NCBI RefSeq assembly: GCF_000308475.2
Contig: NZ_BAFT02000098.1
Location: forward strand, 124,001 to 188,000
From: Nocardia brasiliensis NBRC 14402
GTDB lineage: Bacteria; Actinomycetota; Actinomycetes; Mycobacteriales; Mycobacteriaceae
Direction: 5' to 3'
DNA length: 64,000 bases
A program made the position numbers and the translations under genes. The notes beneath the pieces are model-generated. The model saw only the letters and a list, made by a program, of their open reading frames with translations. It searched no databases and was not told the origin of the DNA. Below are positions 17,145 through 24,001 of the stretch, in pieces; within the stretch, counting starts at the first letter, position 1, and each line of letters starts with the position of its first letter.

Positions 17145-18362
17145 CTACTGTTCAGTCGGGTCGTGCTTGTAACGACTACTCGCGCTGTGCCATTCGAAGC
17201 CACCGGCCATCCATGCCTGCGCGCCCCGCAGGAACCGATGCAGTTCGGGGGACGGGATCGCGGCGAGCTCGCGCTGGCTGATCTCGAATCCGCGGACGAA
17301 ATCGTTGTGCAGGGCGACGGTGCGTTCGATCGCGTCGTCGAGCGAACAGTTCTCCTCGGCCTGGATCAGCAGGACCAGGTTGGAGTCCGGAAGTTCGTCG
17401 GCCGCCTCTTTTTCGGCCGAATAGAGATCGTTGACGAGCACCGACGCCGTTCCCGCCTGCATCAGCGTGCGGTGGAAAAGTGGTGCGTAGAAAAGGTTTC
17501 CGGTGAGTTCGTAGCCCCCGACGACGTCGATGAGCGTCATCGAGGTGTAGAAGCTGTCGTGCTGGCGCGCCGCGAGGTAACGCCATGCGGGCGGCGGTGT
17601 TTCGAGATAGCGCCACGCCGCATAGGCGGTCCAGCTCACGTACATCTGGAACGTGGTGTTACACGCGCGCATCACCTGGGACGGCGTCGCGTGCCGGGAC
17701 AGGTGCGCGGTGGCCGACTTCAGCGCCACGAGAACAGGATCGGCGGCCACCGCCTCGTCGAGCTGTTCGGTGAAGCGTCCCGCATCCGGCGGCGGGTCCA
17801 TCGCCGACATCACCAGCGCCAGCCGCGGCGGCAGTTCCGTCGGGGTCGCGCCCAGCGGCGTCTCGTCGGCGTAGTAGTCGTCGGCCGCCCACCACGCGGC
17901 ATTCATCTGCGCCGCGACGAGCAGCAGGTCCGGGTCGTCGCTGTCGGGATGGGTGAGCATCGCCAACCGCCCGAACCCGGTGTCGCGGAACTTGTCCATG
18001 CGACCCTCGTGGATACCGACGCCTTCGGCCCACGCCACCAGCCGCCGATTGACCTCAGCGCCCAGCTCCTCATCGATCCGCGCGGTCGCCGGACAATACA
18101 GCGGCGAATGCGAACCGTCGCCCCACTCCCGCTCGATATACGGCAGCGGCGCGCAGGTGTCATGGCGAACGTGTTCCGGGCGCAATAGGGTGTTACCGAT
18201 TCCGCGCTCCACCAAGGGAATCGATGGCGGGTCGGCGAGAGTGCAAGCGACGTAGGCGTTTTCGTCGGCTTCGACGGCGGCCGGCAACACCGCACCCGGG
18301 ATTCGGAACGCCGAGGTCCCCAATCCGGACGGGGTGGCGAATTGCGATTGAGGTCGGCGCAT
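17145..18362 (-). CDS. terpene synthase, 2-methylisoborneol synthase-like; possible encapsulin cargo
   Basis: A 405-residue class I terpene cyclase. The metal-binding motifs are DDYYADE (residues 161-167), NDLYSAEKE (311-319) and the RY pair at 397-398 (SSRYKH). The first two closely match the DDxYxED and NDLYSYTKE-type motifs of actinobacterial 2-methylisoborneol synthase. ATG 18362 was chosen because GGGAGG lies 8 nt upstream; a further in-frame start at 18440 lacks one. The first 60 or so residues look disordered and contain a short GLGTSAFRIP segment, as in encapsulin-associated terpene cyclases. No geranyl diphosphate C-methyltransferase, the usual partner for 2-MIB, is present here. A Family 2B encapsulin operon lies 38 kb downstream. 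The product could be 2-MIB or another monoterpenoid. Confidence 0.85.
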   Translation of the reverse strand: MRRPQSQFATPSGLGTSAFRIPGAVLPAAVEADENAYVACTLADPPSIPLVERGIGNTLLRPEHVRHDTCAPLPYIEREWGDGSHSPLYCPATARIDEELGAEVNRRLVAWAEGVGIHEGRMDKFRDTGFGRLAMLTHPDSDDPDLLLVAAQMNAAWWAADDYYADETPLGATPTELPPRLALVMSAMDPPPDAGRFTEQLDEAVAADPVLVALKSATAHLSRHATPSQVMRACNTTFQMYVSWTAYAAWRYLETPPPAWRYLAARQHDSFYTSMTLIDVVGGYELTGNLFYAPLFHRTLMQAGTASVLVNDLYSAEKEAADELPDSNLVLLIQAEENCSLDDAIERTVALHNDFVRGFEISQRELAAIPSPELHRFLRGAQAWMAGGFEWHSASSRYKHDPTEQ

Positions 18363-18597
18363 CACGTTGTCCTCCCGAACACTGTCACGGATGGAAGCGT
18401 TTTCGATCGGTACATCAATTGCCCGCCTGGGCCGACTCATCTACCAGACCCATGCGGCCATCGTGGTTCCTCGTCATCGGGAGAACTCACTCGAATGGTG
18501 GCCCACCCGGGTTCGCACCGGAATCGGGCCTGTCACGATCCTGTTCGCGCTGGAGCCGTTCGCTGCCACCAAGGGTAGTGCCAAGATTCCTCGGTCG

Positions 18598-18684
18598 TCA
18601 GAGGAATTCACGAAGTATCGACGGCACCGGCGCGACACCCCCGACGGCCGCCGCGACAACCGACGTCACAAACTTCCTCCGCAT
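18598..18684 (-). CDS. possible 28-residue leader peptide upstream of terpene synthase
   Basis: A short frame, MRRKFVTSVVAAAVGG followed by 12 more residues, starts at ATG 18684 behind an excellent ribosome site (GGGGAAGGGGAG, about 4 nt upstream). It looks like a truncated signal peptide: two Arg, Lys, then a hydrophobic stretch. It lies on the terpene synthase strand, about 235 bp upstream of its start and 80 bp downstream of the tandem operator pair. It may be a leader peptide, the stub of a broken secreted-protein gene, or a chance frame. Confidence 0.3.
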   Translation of the reverse strand: MRRKFVTSVVAAAVGGVAPVPSILREFL

Positions 18685-18762
18685 GAGACTCCCCTTCCCC
18701 AGTTCCTCCACGTGGTGCAGGCGGTCGGCGGCGCAGCACCCGCCACTCAACCGACCTGCACG

Positions 18763-18816
18763 TGAGACACCATCACCCTCATGTCCCAGCCGAGACACTA
18801 TCGCATGCATGTCTCA
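18763..18816. promoter_or_regulatory. two tandem TGAGACA-type operators upstream of terpene synthase
   Basis: Site 1 (18763-18788) reads TGAGACACC, 10 nt, TGTCCCA. Site 2 (18791-18816) reads CGAGACACT, 10 nt, TGTCTCA, with perfect GAGACA/TGTCTC arms. The 28-bp period equals that of the pair at 15035. The sites lie about 400 bp upstream of the terpene synthase start and upstream of the possible leader peptide, in a promoter-like position for the minus strand. Confidence 0.65.
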
Positions 18817-19273
18817 GCGACAAGGCGACCAGTGTCCGACCCAGCCGTCGTTCGATCGAGTCCCCGAGTGCCCTTCCCGCCACAGACCAGGCTCGCGGTT
18901 CCTACAAATCGACGATTACGTCGTGATTGCCGCGCTCCCGATCCGGCTTATACGACCGCCCATTTCATAAACAACGGGCGGGAAATTTCGAAGACTCACA
19001 AGGACAGAAACTCAATTCGACGATCTATTCAGGGCGCGAATCGATGCCGACGAACAGACTCGTACCCATGGGCCGGGACAGCGACCGCCCCTCGTCGGCA
19101 ACCCGCCCGGACACACCGTCAAACCCACTGAGCATCAGCGCTTTTGCCACAATGCACACAAGACGGGCATCCCGGTCGTACCGGATCACAAATACCGGTC
19201 GTTATTTTTATCCGGAAACTTCGCCGTAGCAATATGTAACCACTCGGAAATATCCATCTCGGTAAGCTCCCAT
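18817..19273. other. gene-poor stretch
   Basis: About 450 bp with short frames on both strands, none with a ribosome site, recognisable domain or coding-like composition. The right end, from about 19180, is AT-rich and probably contains the promoter for the 22-residue gene at 19326. Confidence 0.5.
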
Positions 19274-19301
19274 TTCGAAGAACGGAACCCCCTTCTTCGA
19301 A
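19274..19301. promoter_or_regulatory. 9-bp-arm palindrome in the leader of the 22-residue gene
   Basis: TTCGAAGAA (19274-19282) and TTCTTCGAA (19293-19301) are perfect inverted repeats separated by 10 nt, ending 24 nt before the ATG of the small gene. It could be an operator or a leader hairpin next to the ribosome site. Confidence 0.5.
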
Positions 19302-19325
19302 TCACAGATCCACAAGGAGAGAACA

Positions 19326-19394
19326 ATGGGCTTGGTAGCCGGTTTGGTCGAAATTGTCGGAAATCTCCTGCATCTCCTGCTCGGCGGACTCTGA
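19326..19394 (+). CDS. 22-residue hydrophobic peptide gene
   Basis: A minimal gene: AAGGAGA 5 nt before ATG, 22 codons, TGA, then a 15-bp-stem terminator 13 nt later. The peptide begins MGLVAGLVEIVGNLL and ends HLLLGGL. It is Leu/Gly/Val-rich with single Glu, Asn and His, and could form one amphipathic or membrane-inserting helix. There is no signal peptide. Ribosome site, palindromic leader and dedicated terminator together argue for a real transcription unit. The role is unknown; a membrane-active or porin-like small peptide, a type I toxin-like peptide or a leader peptide are options. Confidence 0.55.
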   Translation: MGLVAGLVEIVGNLLHLLLGGL

Positions 19395-19407
19395 CAAACC
19401 GCTGAAC

Positions 19408-19442
19408 ACTCGGCCCCGTGTCGCGCGGACGCGGGGCCGAGT
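19408..19442 (+). terminator. strong stem-loop after the 22-residue gene
   Basis: A 15-bp stem, ACTCGGCCCCGTGTC against GACGCGGGGCCGAGT (one G-U pair), with a GCGCG loop. It starts 13 nt after the stop of the small gene and lies about 150 bp before the hydroxyproline operon, insulating the two. No long T-run follows. Confidence 0.8.
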
Positions 19443-19590
19443 CGTTGCCGGGCCCGCCTCCCGCGGGTGACCCCCACCACAAATCTTCGGTTGCGTGACA
19501 GGGGTCACTCCGTTACCTTGTGCAATGTCACACGTCACATGACGCGAATCGCGGCGTAGGTCGTGACTCGTCGCGCAGAGGGAGGCTCTT

Positions 19591-20502
19591 ATGTCCGGAT
19601 CGATCTCGTCGGCTGCCGCCAAGCCGTGGCATGGGGTCCTGGTGGCCACCACCCTGCCGTTCACGGCGGACTACTCGGTCGATTACGACGCGTACGGCGA
19701 ACACGTCGCGTGGCTGGCGGCGAACGGCTGCCACGGGGTCAGCCCGAACGGATCGCTCGGTGAGTACCAGACGCTGGACGACGACGAGCGAGCCCGCGTG
19801 GTGGCCACGGCCGTCGCGGCCGCCCCCGCCGGATGCACCGTGATGCCGGGCATCGCCGCCTACGGCGCATTGCAGGCGCGCAAGTGGGCGGTGCAGGCCG
19901 CGTCCGCCGGTGCCCAGGCGGTAATGCTGTTGCCGCCCAATACCTATCGCGGCGGTCGCGATTCGGTGCTCGATCACTACCGCACGGTCGCCGAGGTCGG
20001 GCTCCCGATCGTCGCGTACAACAACCCGATCGATACCCGCATCGACCTGACCCCCGACCTCCTGGCCGAGTTGCACGTCGAAGGCCTGATCGTCGGCGTC
20101 AAGGAGTTCACCGGCGACGTGCGGCGCTTCTACGAGATCAAGGAACTGGCACCGGAACTCGATGTCCTCGTCGGCTCCGACGACGTGGTGCTCGAACTCG
20201 GTATCGCCGGTGCCGTCGGCTGGGTGGCCGGTTACCCGAACGCCATCCCGAAGGCGACGGTCGAGCTCTACAACGCCGCCGTGAACCGCGATCTGGACAA
20301 GGCGCTTCCGCTGTACCGCGACCTGCACAAGCTGCTGCGCTGGGATTCCAAGACCGAGTTCGTGCACGCGATCAAGCTGTCGATGGATCTGGCCGGTCGT
20401 CGCGGCGGGCAGTGCCGGCCGCCGCGGGTCCCGCTCGCACCGGAACTCGCGGCGAAGATCACGGCCGCCACCCAGGACGTGCTGGCCAAGGGCTACCAAT
20501 AA
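19591..20502 (+). CDS. DapA-family aldolase/deaminase, probable pyrroline-4-hydroxy-2-carboxylate deaminase
   Basis: A 303-residue class I aldolase-fold enzyme of the dihydrodipicolinate synthase family. The Schiff-base lysine is Lys171 (IVGVKEFTGD) and the conserved tyrosine is Tyr143 (IVAYNNP). In hydroxyproline catabolism this family deaminates and dehydrates Delta1-pyrroline-4-hydroxy-2-carboxylate to 2-oxoglutarate semialdehyde. That role is assigned because it heads an operon with 4-hydroxyproline epimerase, D-hydroxyproline dehydrogenase subunits and a semialdehyde dehydrogenase. The start has GGGAGG upstream. Without the context it could only be called DapA-like. Confidence 0.85.
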   Translation: MSGSISSAAAKPWHGVLVATTLPFTADYSVDYDAYGEHVAWLAANGCHGVSPNGSLGEYQTLDDDERARVVATAVAAAPAGCTVMPGIAAYGALQARKWAVQAASAGAQAVMLLPPNTYRGGRDSVLDHYRTVAEVGLPIVAYNNPIDTRIDLTPDLLAELHVEGLIVGVKEFTGDVRRFYEIKELAPELDVLVGSDDVVLELGIAGAVGWVAGYPNAIPKATVELYNAAVNRDLDKALPLYRDLHKLLRWDSKTEFVHAIKLSMDLAGRRGGQCRPPRVPLAPELAAKITAATQDVLAKGYQ

Positions 20503-20557
20503 CCGACCCGACGGTCGGAAAGGTTGCATGATGCACACGGCAAGTGAGGAGGAAGCG

Positions 20558-21997
20558 ATGGGCGAGACCACGGTGGACGCGATCGTCGCGGCAGCCGCGG
20601 CGGCGGCCAAACCCTGGGCCGCAGTCGGATCGGCGGACCGGGCCGGGGTGCTGCACGGCATCGCGGATCGGCTGGCCGCGCACGCCGCGGCACTCATCGC
20701 CCTGGCGATGCGGGAGACACACCTGTCCGAGCCGAGGCTGACCGCGGAGTTGCAGCGCACCGGCTTCCAGCTGCGGCTGTTCGCCCGGACCGTGCTCGAC
20801 GGCGGCTACCTGGACGTGCGCATCGACACCGCGGACCCGGACTGGCCGATGGGTGCGCCGCGCCCGGACCTGCGCCGGATGAACATTCCGCTGGGACCGG
20901 TGCTCAACTTCGCGGCAAGCAACTTCCCGTTCGCCTTCTCCGTCGCGGGCGGGGACACCGCGGCCGCGCTCGCCGCGGGGTGCCCGGTGATCGTCAAGGC
21001 CAGCCCCGGGCATCCGCTCCTGTCCCGCGCGGTCGCCGACCTGATCGAGCAGGCGCTGCTCGAATGTGGCGCGCCGAGTGGCACTTTCGGTCTGGTGCTC
21101 GGGCGCGAAGCCGGCGTGCAGGTACTCACCCATCCCGCGATCGCCGCGGCGGCGTTCACCGGATCGACGGCGGGTGGACGTGCGCTCTACGACCTGGCCT
21201 GCCGTCGCCCGGTGCCGATCCCGTTCTACGGCGAACTCGGCTCGATCAACCCGGTCTTCGTCACCGAGCAGGCGGCGCGCACCCGGGCCGGTGAGATCGC
21301 CGCGGGACTGCTGACCGCGGTGAGTTCGAGCGCGGGTCAGCTGTGCACCAAACCTGGTCTGGTCGCGGTTCCCGTGGACGCGCCGGTCCTCGACGCGCTG
21401 TCCGATCTGGTCCGGACCCGGCCGGTGCCGACCGGCGCGTTGCTGAACGACGAGATCGCGGCGGGCTTCGCCGCTGTCGTGCGGCAGGTGCGCGACCACG
21501 CGGACGTCGAACTGCTGGCGGGTGGCGGCCCGGACGAGGCCTTGCTGCTCACCACGACGGCACGCGCCGTGCTGGCCGATCCCGACCGCCTGCTGCACGA
21601 AATGTTCGGTCCGGCAACTCTTCTGGTCACCTACCGGGACACCGCCGAATTGCTCGACCTGGCCCGGACGGTGGGCGGTCAGCTCACCGCGACGGTGTTC
21701 GGCGAGCAGGCGGACGACACGACCCGTGCGCTCATCGCGGCGGCCGTCGACGTGGCGGGACGGGTGCTGTGGAACAGCTGGCCCACCGGGCTGTCGGTGA
21801 CCTACGCGCAACAGCACGGCGGCCCTTACCCGGCGACCACCGCACCGTCGTCGACTTCCGTCGGCACCGCGTCGATTTCCCGCTTCCTGCGGCCGGTGGT
21901 CTATCAGTCCGTGCCGGAGGACCTGCTGCCGCTCGAATTGCGCACCGGCAACCCGCTTTCCGTGCCGCAGTCGGTGAACGGAGCGCCGGCGCAATGA
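20558..21997 (+). CDS. aldehyde dehydrogenase, probable 2-oxoglutarate-semialdehyde dehydrogenase
   Basis: A 479-residue NAD(P)-dependent aldehyde dehydrogenase, predicted to oxidise 2-oxoglutarate semialdehyde (2,5-dioxovalerate) to 2-oxoglutarate, the last step of hydroxyproline breakdown. Landmarks are FAASNFPFAFSVAGGD (cofactor cleft), FTGSTAGGRAL, the general-base Glu in FYGELGSINP and the catalytic Cys in SSSAGQLCTKPG. The last is typical of the KGSADH branch rather than GabD. ATG 20558 has AGGAGG 5 nt upstream; ATG 20528 is an alternative adding 10 residues. The stop overlaps the next gene (ATGA). Confidence 0.88.
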   Translation: MGETTVDAIVAAAAAAAKPWAAVGSADRAGVLHGIADRLAAHAAALIALAMRETHLSEPRLTAELQRTGFQLRLFARTVLDGGYLDVRIDTADPDWPMGAPRPDLRRMNIPLGPVLNFAASNFPFAFSVAGGDTAAALAAGCPVIVKASPGHPLLSRAVADLIEQALLECGAPSGTFGLVLGREAGVQVLTHPAIAAAAFTGSTAGGRALYDLACRRPVPIPFYGELGSINPVFVTEQAARTRAGEIAAGLLTAVSSSAGQLCTKPGLVAVPVDAPVLDALSDLVRTRPVPTGALLNDEIAAGFAAVVRQVRDHADVELLAGGGPDEALLLTTTARAVLADPDRLLHEMFGPATLLVTYRDTAELLDLARTVGGQLTATVFGEQADDTTRALIAAAVDVAGRVLWNSWPTGLSVTYAQQHGGPYPATTAPSSTSVGTASISRFLRPVVYQSVPEDLLPLELRTGNPLSVPQSVNGAPAQ

Positions 21998-23217
21998 CCG
22001 AGATCCCGCCCCGCTCCCCTGCCCTGCGGGGAACCGACGTGCTGATCATCGGCGGCGGCATGATCGGCTGCGCCCTCGCCGACCGCCTCGCGCTGGCGGG
22101 TGCCTCGGTGCGCGTCTGCGAGCGGGGTGGGATCGCCTCGGGCACCACGGCACACGGTGAAGGCAATGTTCTCGTCTCCGACAAAGGGCCCGGGCCCGAA
22201 CTGCGCCTGGCCCAGCTGTCCCGGCGACTGTGGCCCGAGGTGCTCGCGCGAATCGGCGCACGGCACCCGGCGGATGCGGCGGCCGTCGAGTGGGAAGCCA
22301 AGGGCGGCATCGTCGTTGCCACCACCGAGCCCGGCGCGGCGGCACTGGCCGAGTTCGCCGCGCGGCAGCGGAGCGCGGGCGTGCGTTGCGAGCAACTCGA
22401 CACGGACCAGCTCGCCGCGGCCGAACCGGCGTTGACCCGGGATGTGTGCGCCGCCGTGCACTACCCCGAGGACGCGCAGGTGCAGCCCGCCGGTGCGGCG
22501 ACCGCGCTGCTCGAATCCGCCGTCGCCGCAGGAACTCTGGTGGAGACCGACTGCGAGGTGGTTGCTCCGCTGCGCCGTGGCGAACGACTGATCGGCGTGC
22601 GCACCACCCGCGGGCCACGGCACGCCGATATCGTGATCAATGCGGCGGGCCCGTGGTCGGCAGCGGTCGGCGCGCTATTCGGCGCGCCGATCGCGGTGCG
22701 GCCGCGACGCGGGGACGTGCTGATCACCGCACCCATGCCGCCGACCGTCTTCCACAAGGTCTACGACGCGGATTACGTTGGCGCCGTCGGCAGTTCGGAC
22801 ACGGCCCTGCAATCGTCGGCCGTGGTGGAGTCGACGCGCGGCGGCCCGCTGCTGCTCGGCTCCTCCCGCCGGCAATGCGGCTTCGACAACCGCCTGCGCC
22901 CGGACAGCCTGGCCGCCATTGCCCGCAAAGCAATTCGGCTCTATCCCGTGCTGGCCGATGTCGCGATCATGCGCGCCTACGGAGGCTTTCGCCCTTACGT
23001 CGACGACCATCTGCCCGTGATCGGTCCCGACCCACGCCTGCCCGGCCTCTGGCATGCGACCGGACACGAAGGGGCGGGCATCGGCCTGTCCGTCGGCACC
23101 GCCGAATTGATCTGTGCGGCATTGACCGGTGGTCCGGATCATCCCGACCTGGCGGCGTTCACCGTCGACCGCCCGGCCGTACGCGCGGCGGAAATCACTG
23201 AGGAAGTGCACCGATGA
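21994..23217 (+). CDS. FAD-dependent D-amino-acid oxidase-type subunit, probable D-hydroxyproline dehydrogenase
   Basis: A 407-residue DAO-family flavoprotein. The dinucleotide motif DVLIIGGGMIGCALADRLA is near the N-terminus, the second FAD-contact strand is ADIVINAAGPWS, and the C-terminal GLWHATGHEGAGIGLSVGTAEL is typical of the fold. It probably oxidises cis-4-hydroxy-D-proline to pyrroline-4-hydroxy-2-carboxylate, passing electrons to the Fe-S and FAD/NAD subunits encoded just downstream. ATG overlaps the previous stop by 4 nt, and the stop overlaps the next small frame in the same way, so translation is coupled. Confidence 0.87.
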   Translation: MTEIPPRSPALRGTDVLIIGGGMIGCALADRLALAGASVRVCERGGIASGTTAHGEGNVLVSDKGPGPELRLAQLSRRLWPEVLARIGARHPADAAAVEWEAKGGIVVATTEPGAAALAEFAARQRSAGVRCEQLDTDQLAAAEPALTRDVCAAVHYPEDAQVQPAGAATALLESAVAAGTLVETDCEVVAPLRRGERLIGVRTTRGPRHADIVINAAGPWSAAVGALFGAPIAVRPRRGDVLITAPMPPTVFHKVYDADYVGAVGSSDTALQSSAVVESTRGGPLLLGSSRRQCGFDNRLRPDSLAAIARKAIRLYPVLADVAIMRAYGGFRPYVDDHLPVIGPDPRLPGLWHATGHEGAGIGLSVGTAELICAALTGGPDHPDLAAFTVDRPAVRAAEITEEVHR

Positions 23218-23405
23218 GCAACCACACCAGCGAACGGCACCGGCTCGGTCGGTGCGTCGACCGGTACGGCCCGCCGAGCTCTCAGGACCGGACCGCGACC
23301 GCGGTCACCGAGACGATCGTGATGCCGTGGCCGATGGATGGTCTCGGCGGACAGCAGCACACCGTGCCTAGGAACGCACCGTTGAACTGCGAGGTTACCG
23401 CGTGA
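23214..23405 (+). CDS. 63-residue unknown protein between dehydrogenase subunits
   Basis: A short frame that fills the gap between the DAO-type subunit and the Fe-S subunit, with a 4-nt overlap at each end (ATGA at 23214 and GTGA at 23402). The peptide is hydrophilic, has two separated cysteines (positions 14 and 59) and no recognisable motif. The perfect double coupling suggests it is translated, if only to keep ribosomes on the operon. I do not recognise a family. Confidence 0.45.
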   Translation: MSNHTSERHRLGRCVDRYGPPSSQDRTATAVTETIVMPWPMDGLGGQQHTVPRNAPLNCEVTA

Positions 23406-24001
23406 GCGCACAGCTGATCCCTGCGGGCAGCGATCCCCTCGGCCGCGACGATCGCCCGCTGACCGTCACCGTCGACGGCGTGCCGGTGCGCGGCGTACAC
23501 GGGCAAACGCTCGCCACGGTCCTATTGGCCGGCGGTCACGATCACTGGCGCACCGCACCGACCGGCGGTGGGCGCGGCGTCTTCTGCGGCATAGGCGTCT
23601 GCTTCGACTGTGTCGCCACCGTCAACGGCATCCCCGACATCCGCCTGTGCCGCCGCCCCGCCCGCGACGGCGACACCGTGCACACCCAATCCCACCCGTC
23701 GAACACCCACACCGAGCACGCCACGGCTCTGCTCGGTGACCCGAATTCCCATGGCGAGCAGCCAGCTCCGATCAGCAGCCACATCGCACACACGCAGTCT
23801 CGCGCGTTCGACATCCACACCGAACGCTCAACGGCTCTGATCGACGACGCGAAATCCGATAGCGCGCAATGCACATCGGTCGACGGCGAGACCGCAGCGG
23901 CGGACGGCGGCGACCCGCAGCGTTCGGCAGACCGCGAGACCGCGGGCGACGTACCCGGCATCGACGAACGACACGACCGGCCGCGAGGAGGCACCCGATG
24001 A
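23402..24001 (+). CDS. [2Fe-2S] ferredoxin-like dehydrogenase subunit with C-terminal extension
   Basis: A 199-residue protein. The first 93 residues are a plant-type ferredoxin fold as in small subunits of hydroxyproline dehydrogenase and sarcosine oxidase-like complexes. Cluster ligands Cys62, Cys67, Cys70 and Cys83 lie in GVFCGIGVCFDC and RLCRRP. It should relay electrons between the two flavin subunits encoded on either side. Unusually, about 105 hydrophilic residues follow. They contain an imperfect internal duplication (HTQS at 94 and 130, each followed by HTE and TAL) and look disordered. Family members usually end near residue 100. GTG start overlapping the previous stop; the stop overlaps the next ATG. 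Confidence 0.8.
   Translation: MSAQLIPAGSDPLGRDDRPLTVTVDGVPVRGVHGQTLATVLLAGGHDHWRTAPTGGGRGVFCGIGVCFDCVATVNGIPDIRLCRRPARDGDTVHTQSHPSNTHTEHATALLGDPNSHGEQPAPISSHIAHTQSRAFDIHTERSTALIDDAKSDSAQCTSVDGETAAADGGDPQRSADRETAGDVPGIDERHDRPRGGTR

Noticed and set aside
17097..18188. Plus-strand 363-codon frame opposite the terpene synthase
   Set aside because: Arg/His-rich, no motifs, and the minus strand carries all terpene synthase motifs.
18481..18530. tRNA-like T-arm around the sequence GGGTTCGCACC
   Set aside because: The flanking stems do not pair and no acceptor or anticodon arm can be folded.
18440..18560. Possible cobalamin-like riboswitch on the minus strand, because GGTGCGAACCCGG resembles part of the B12 consensus
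   Set aside because: The rest of the conserved core, including the GCCACTG-type and B12-box elements, could not be found.
18781..19131. Plus-strand 116-codon frame over the tandem operators
   Set aside because: It starts inside an operator site, lacks a ribosome site, and its Arg/Pro/Thr composition is non-protein-like.
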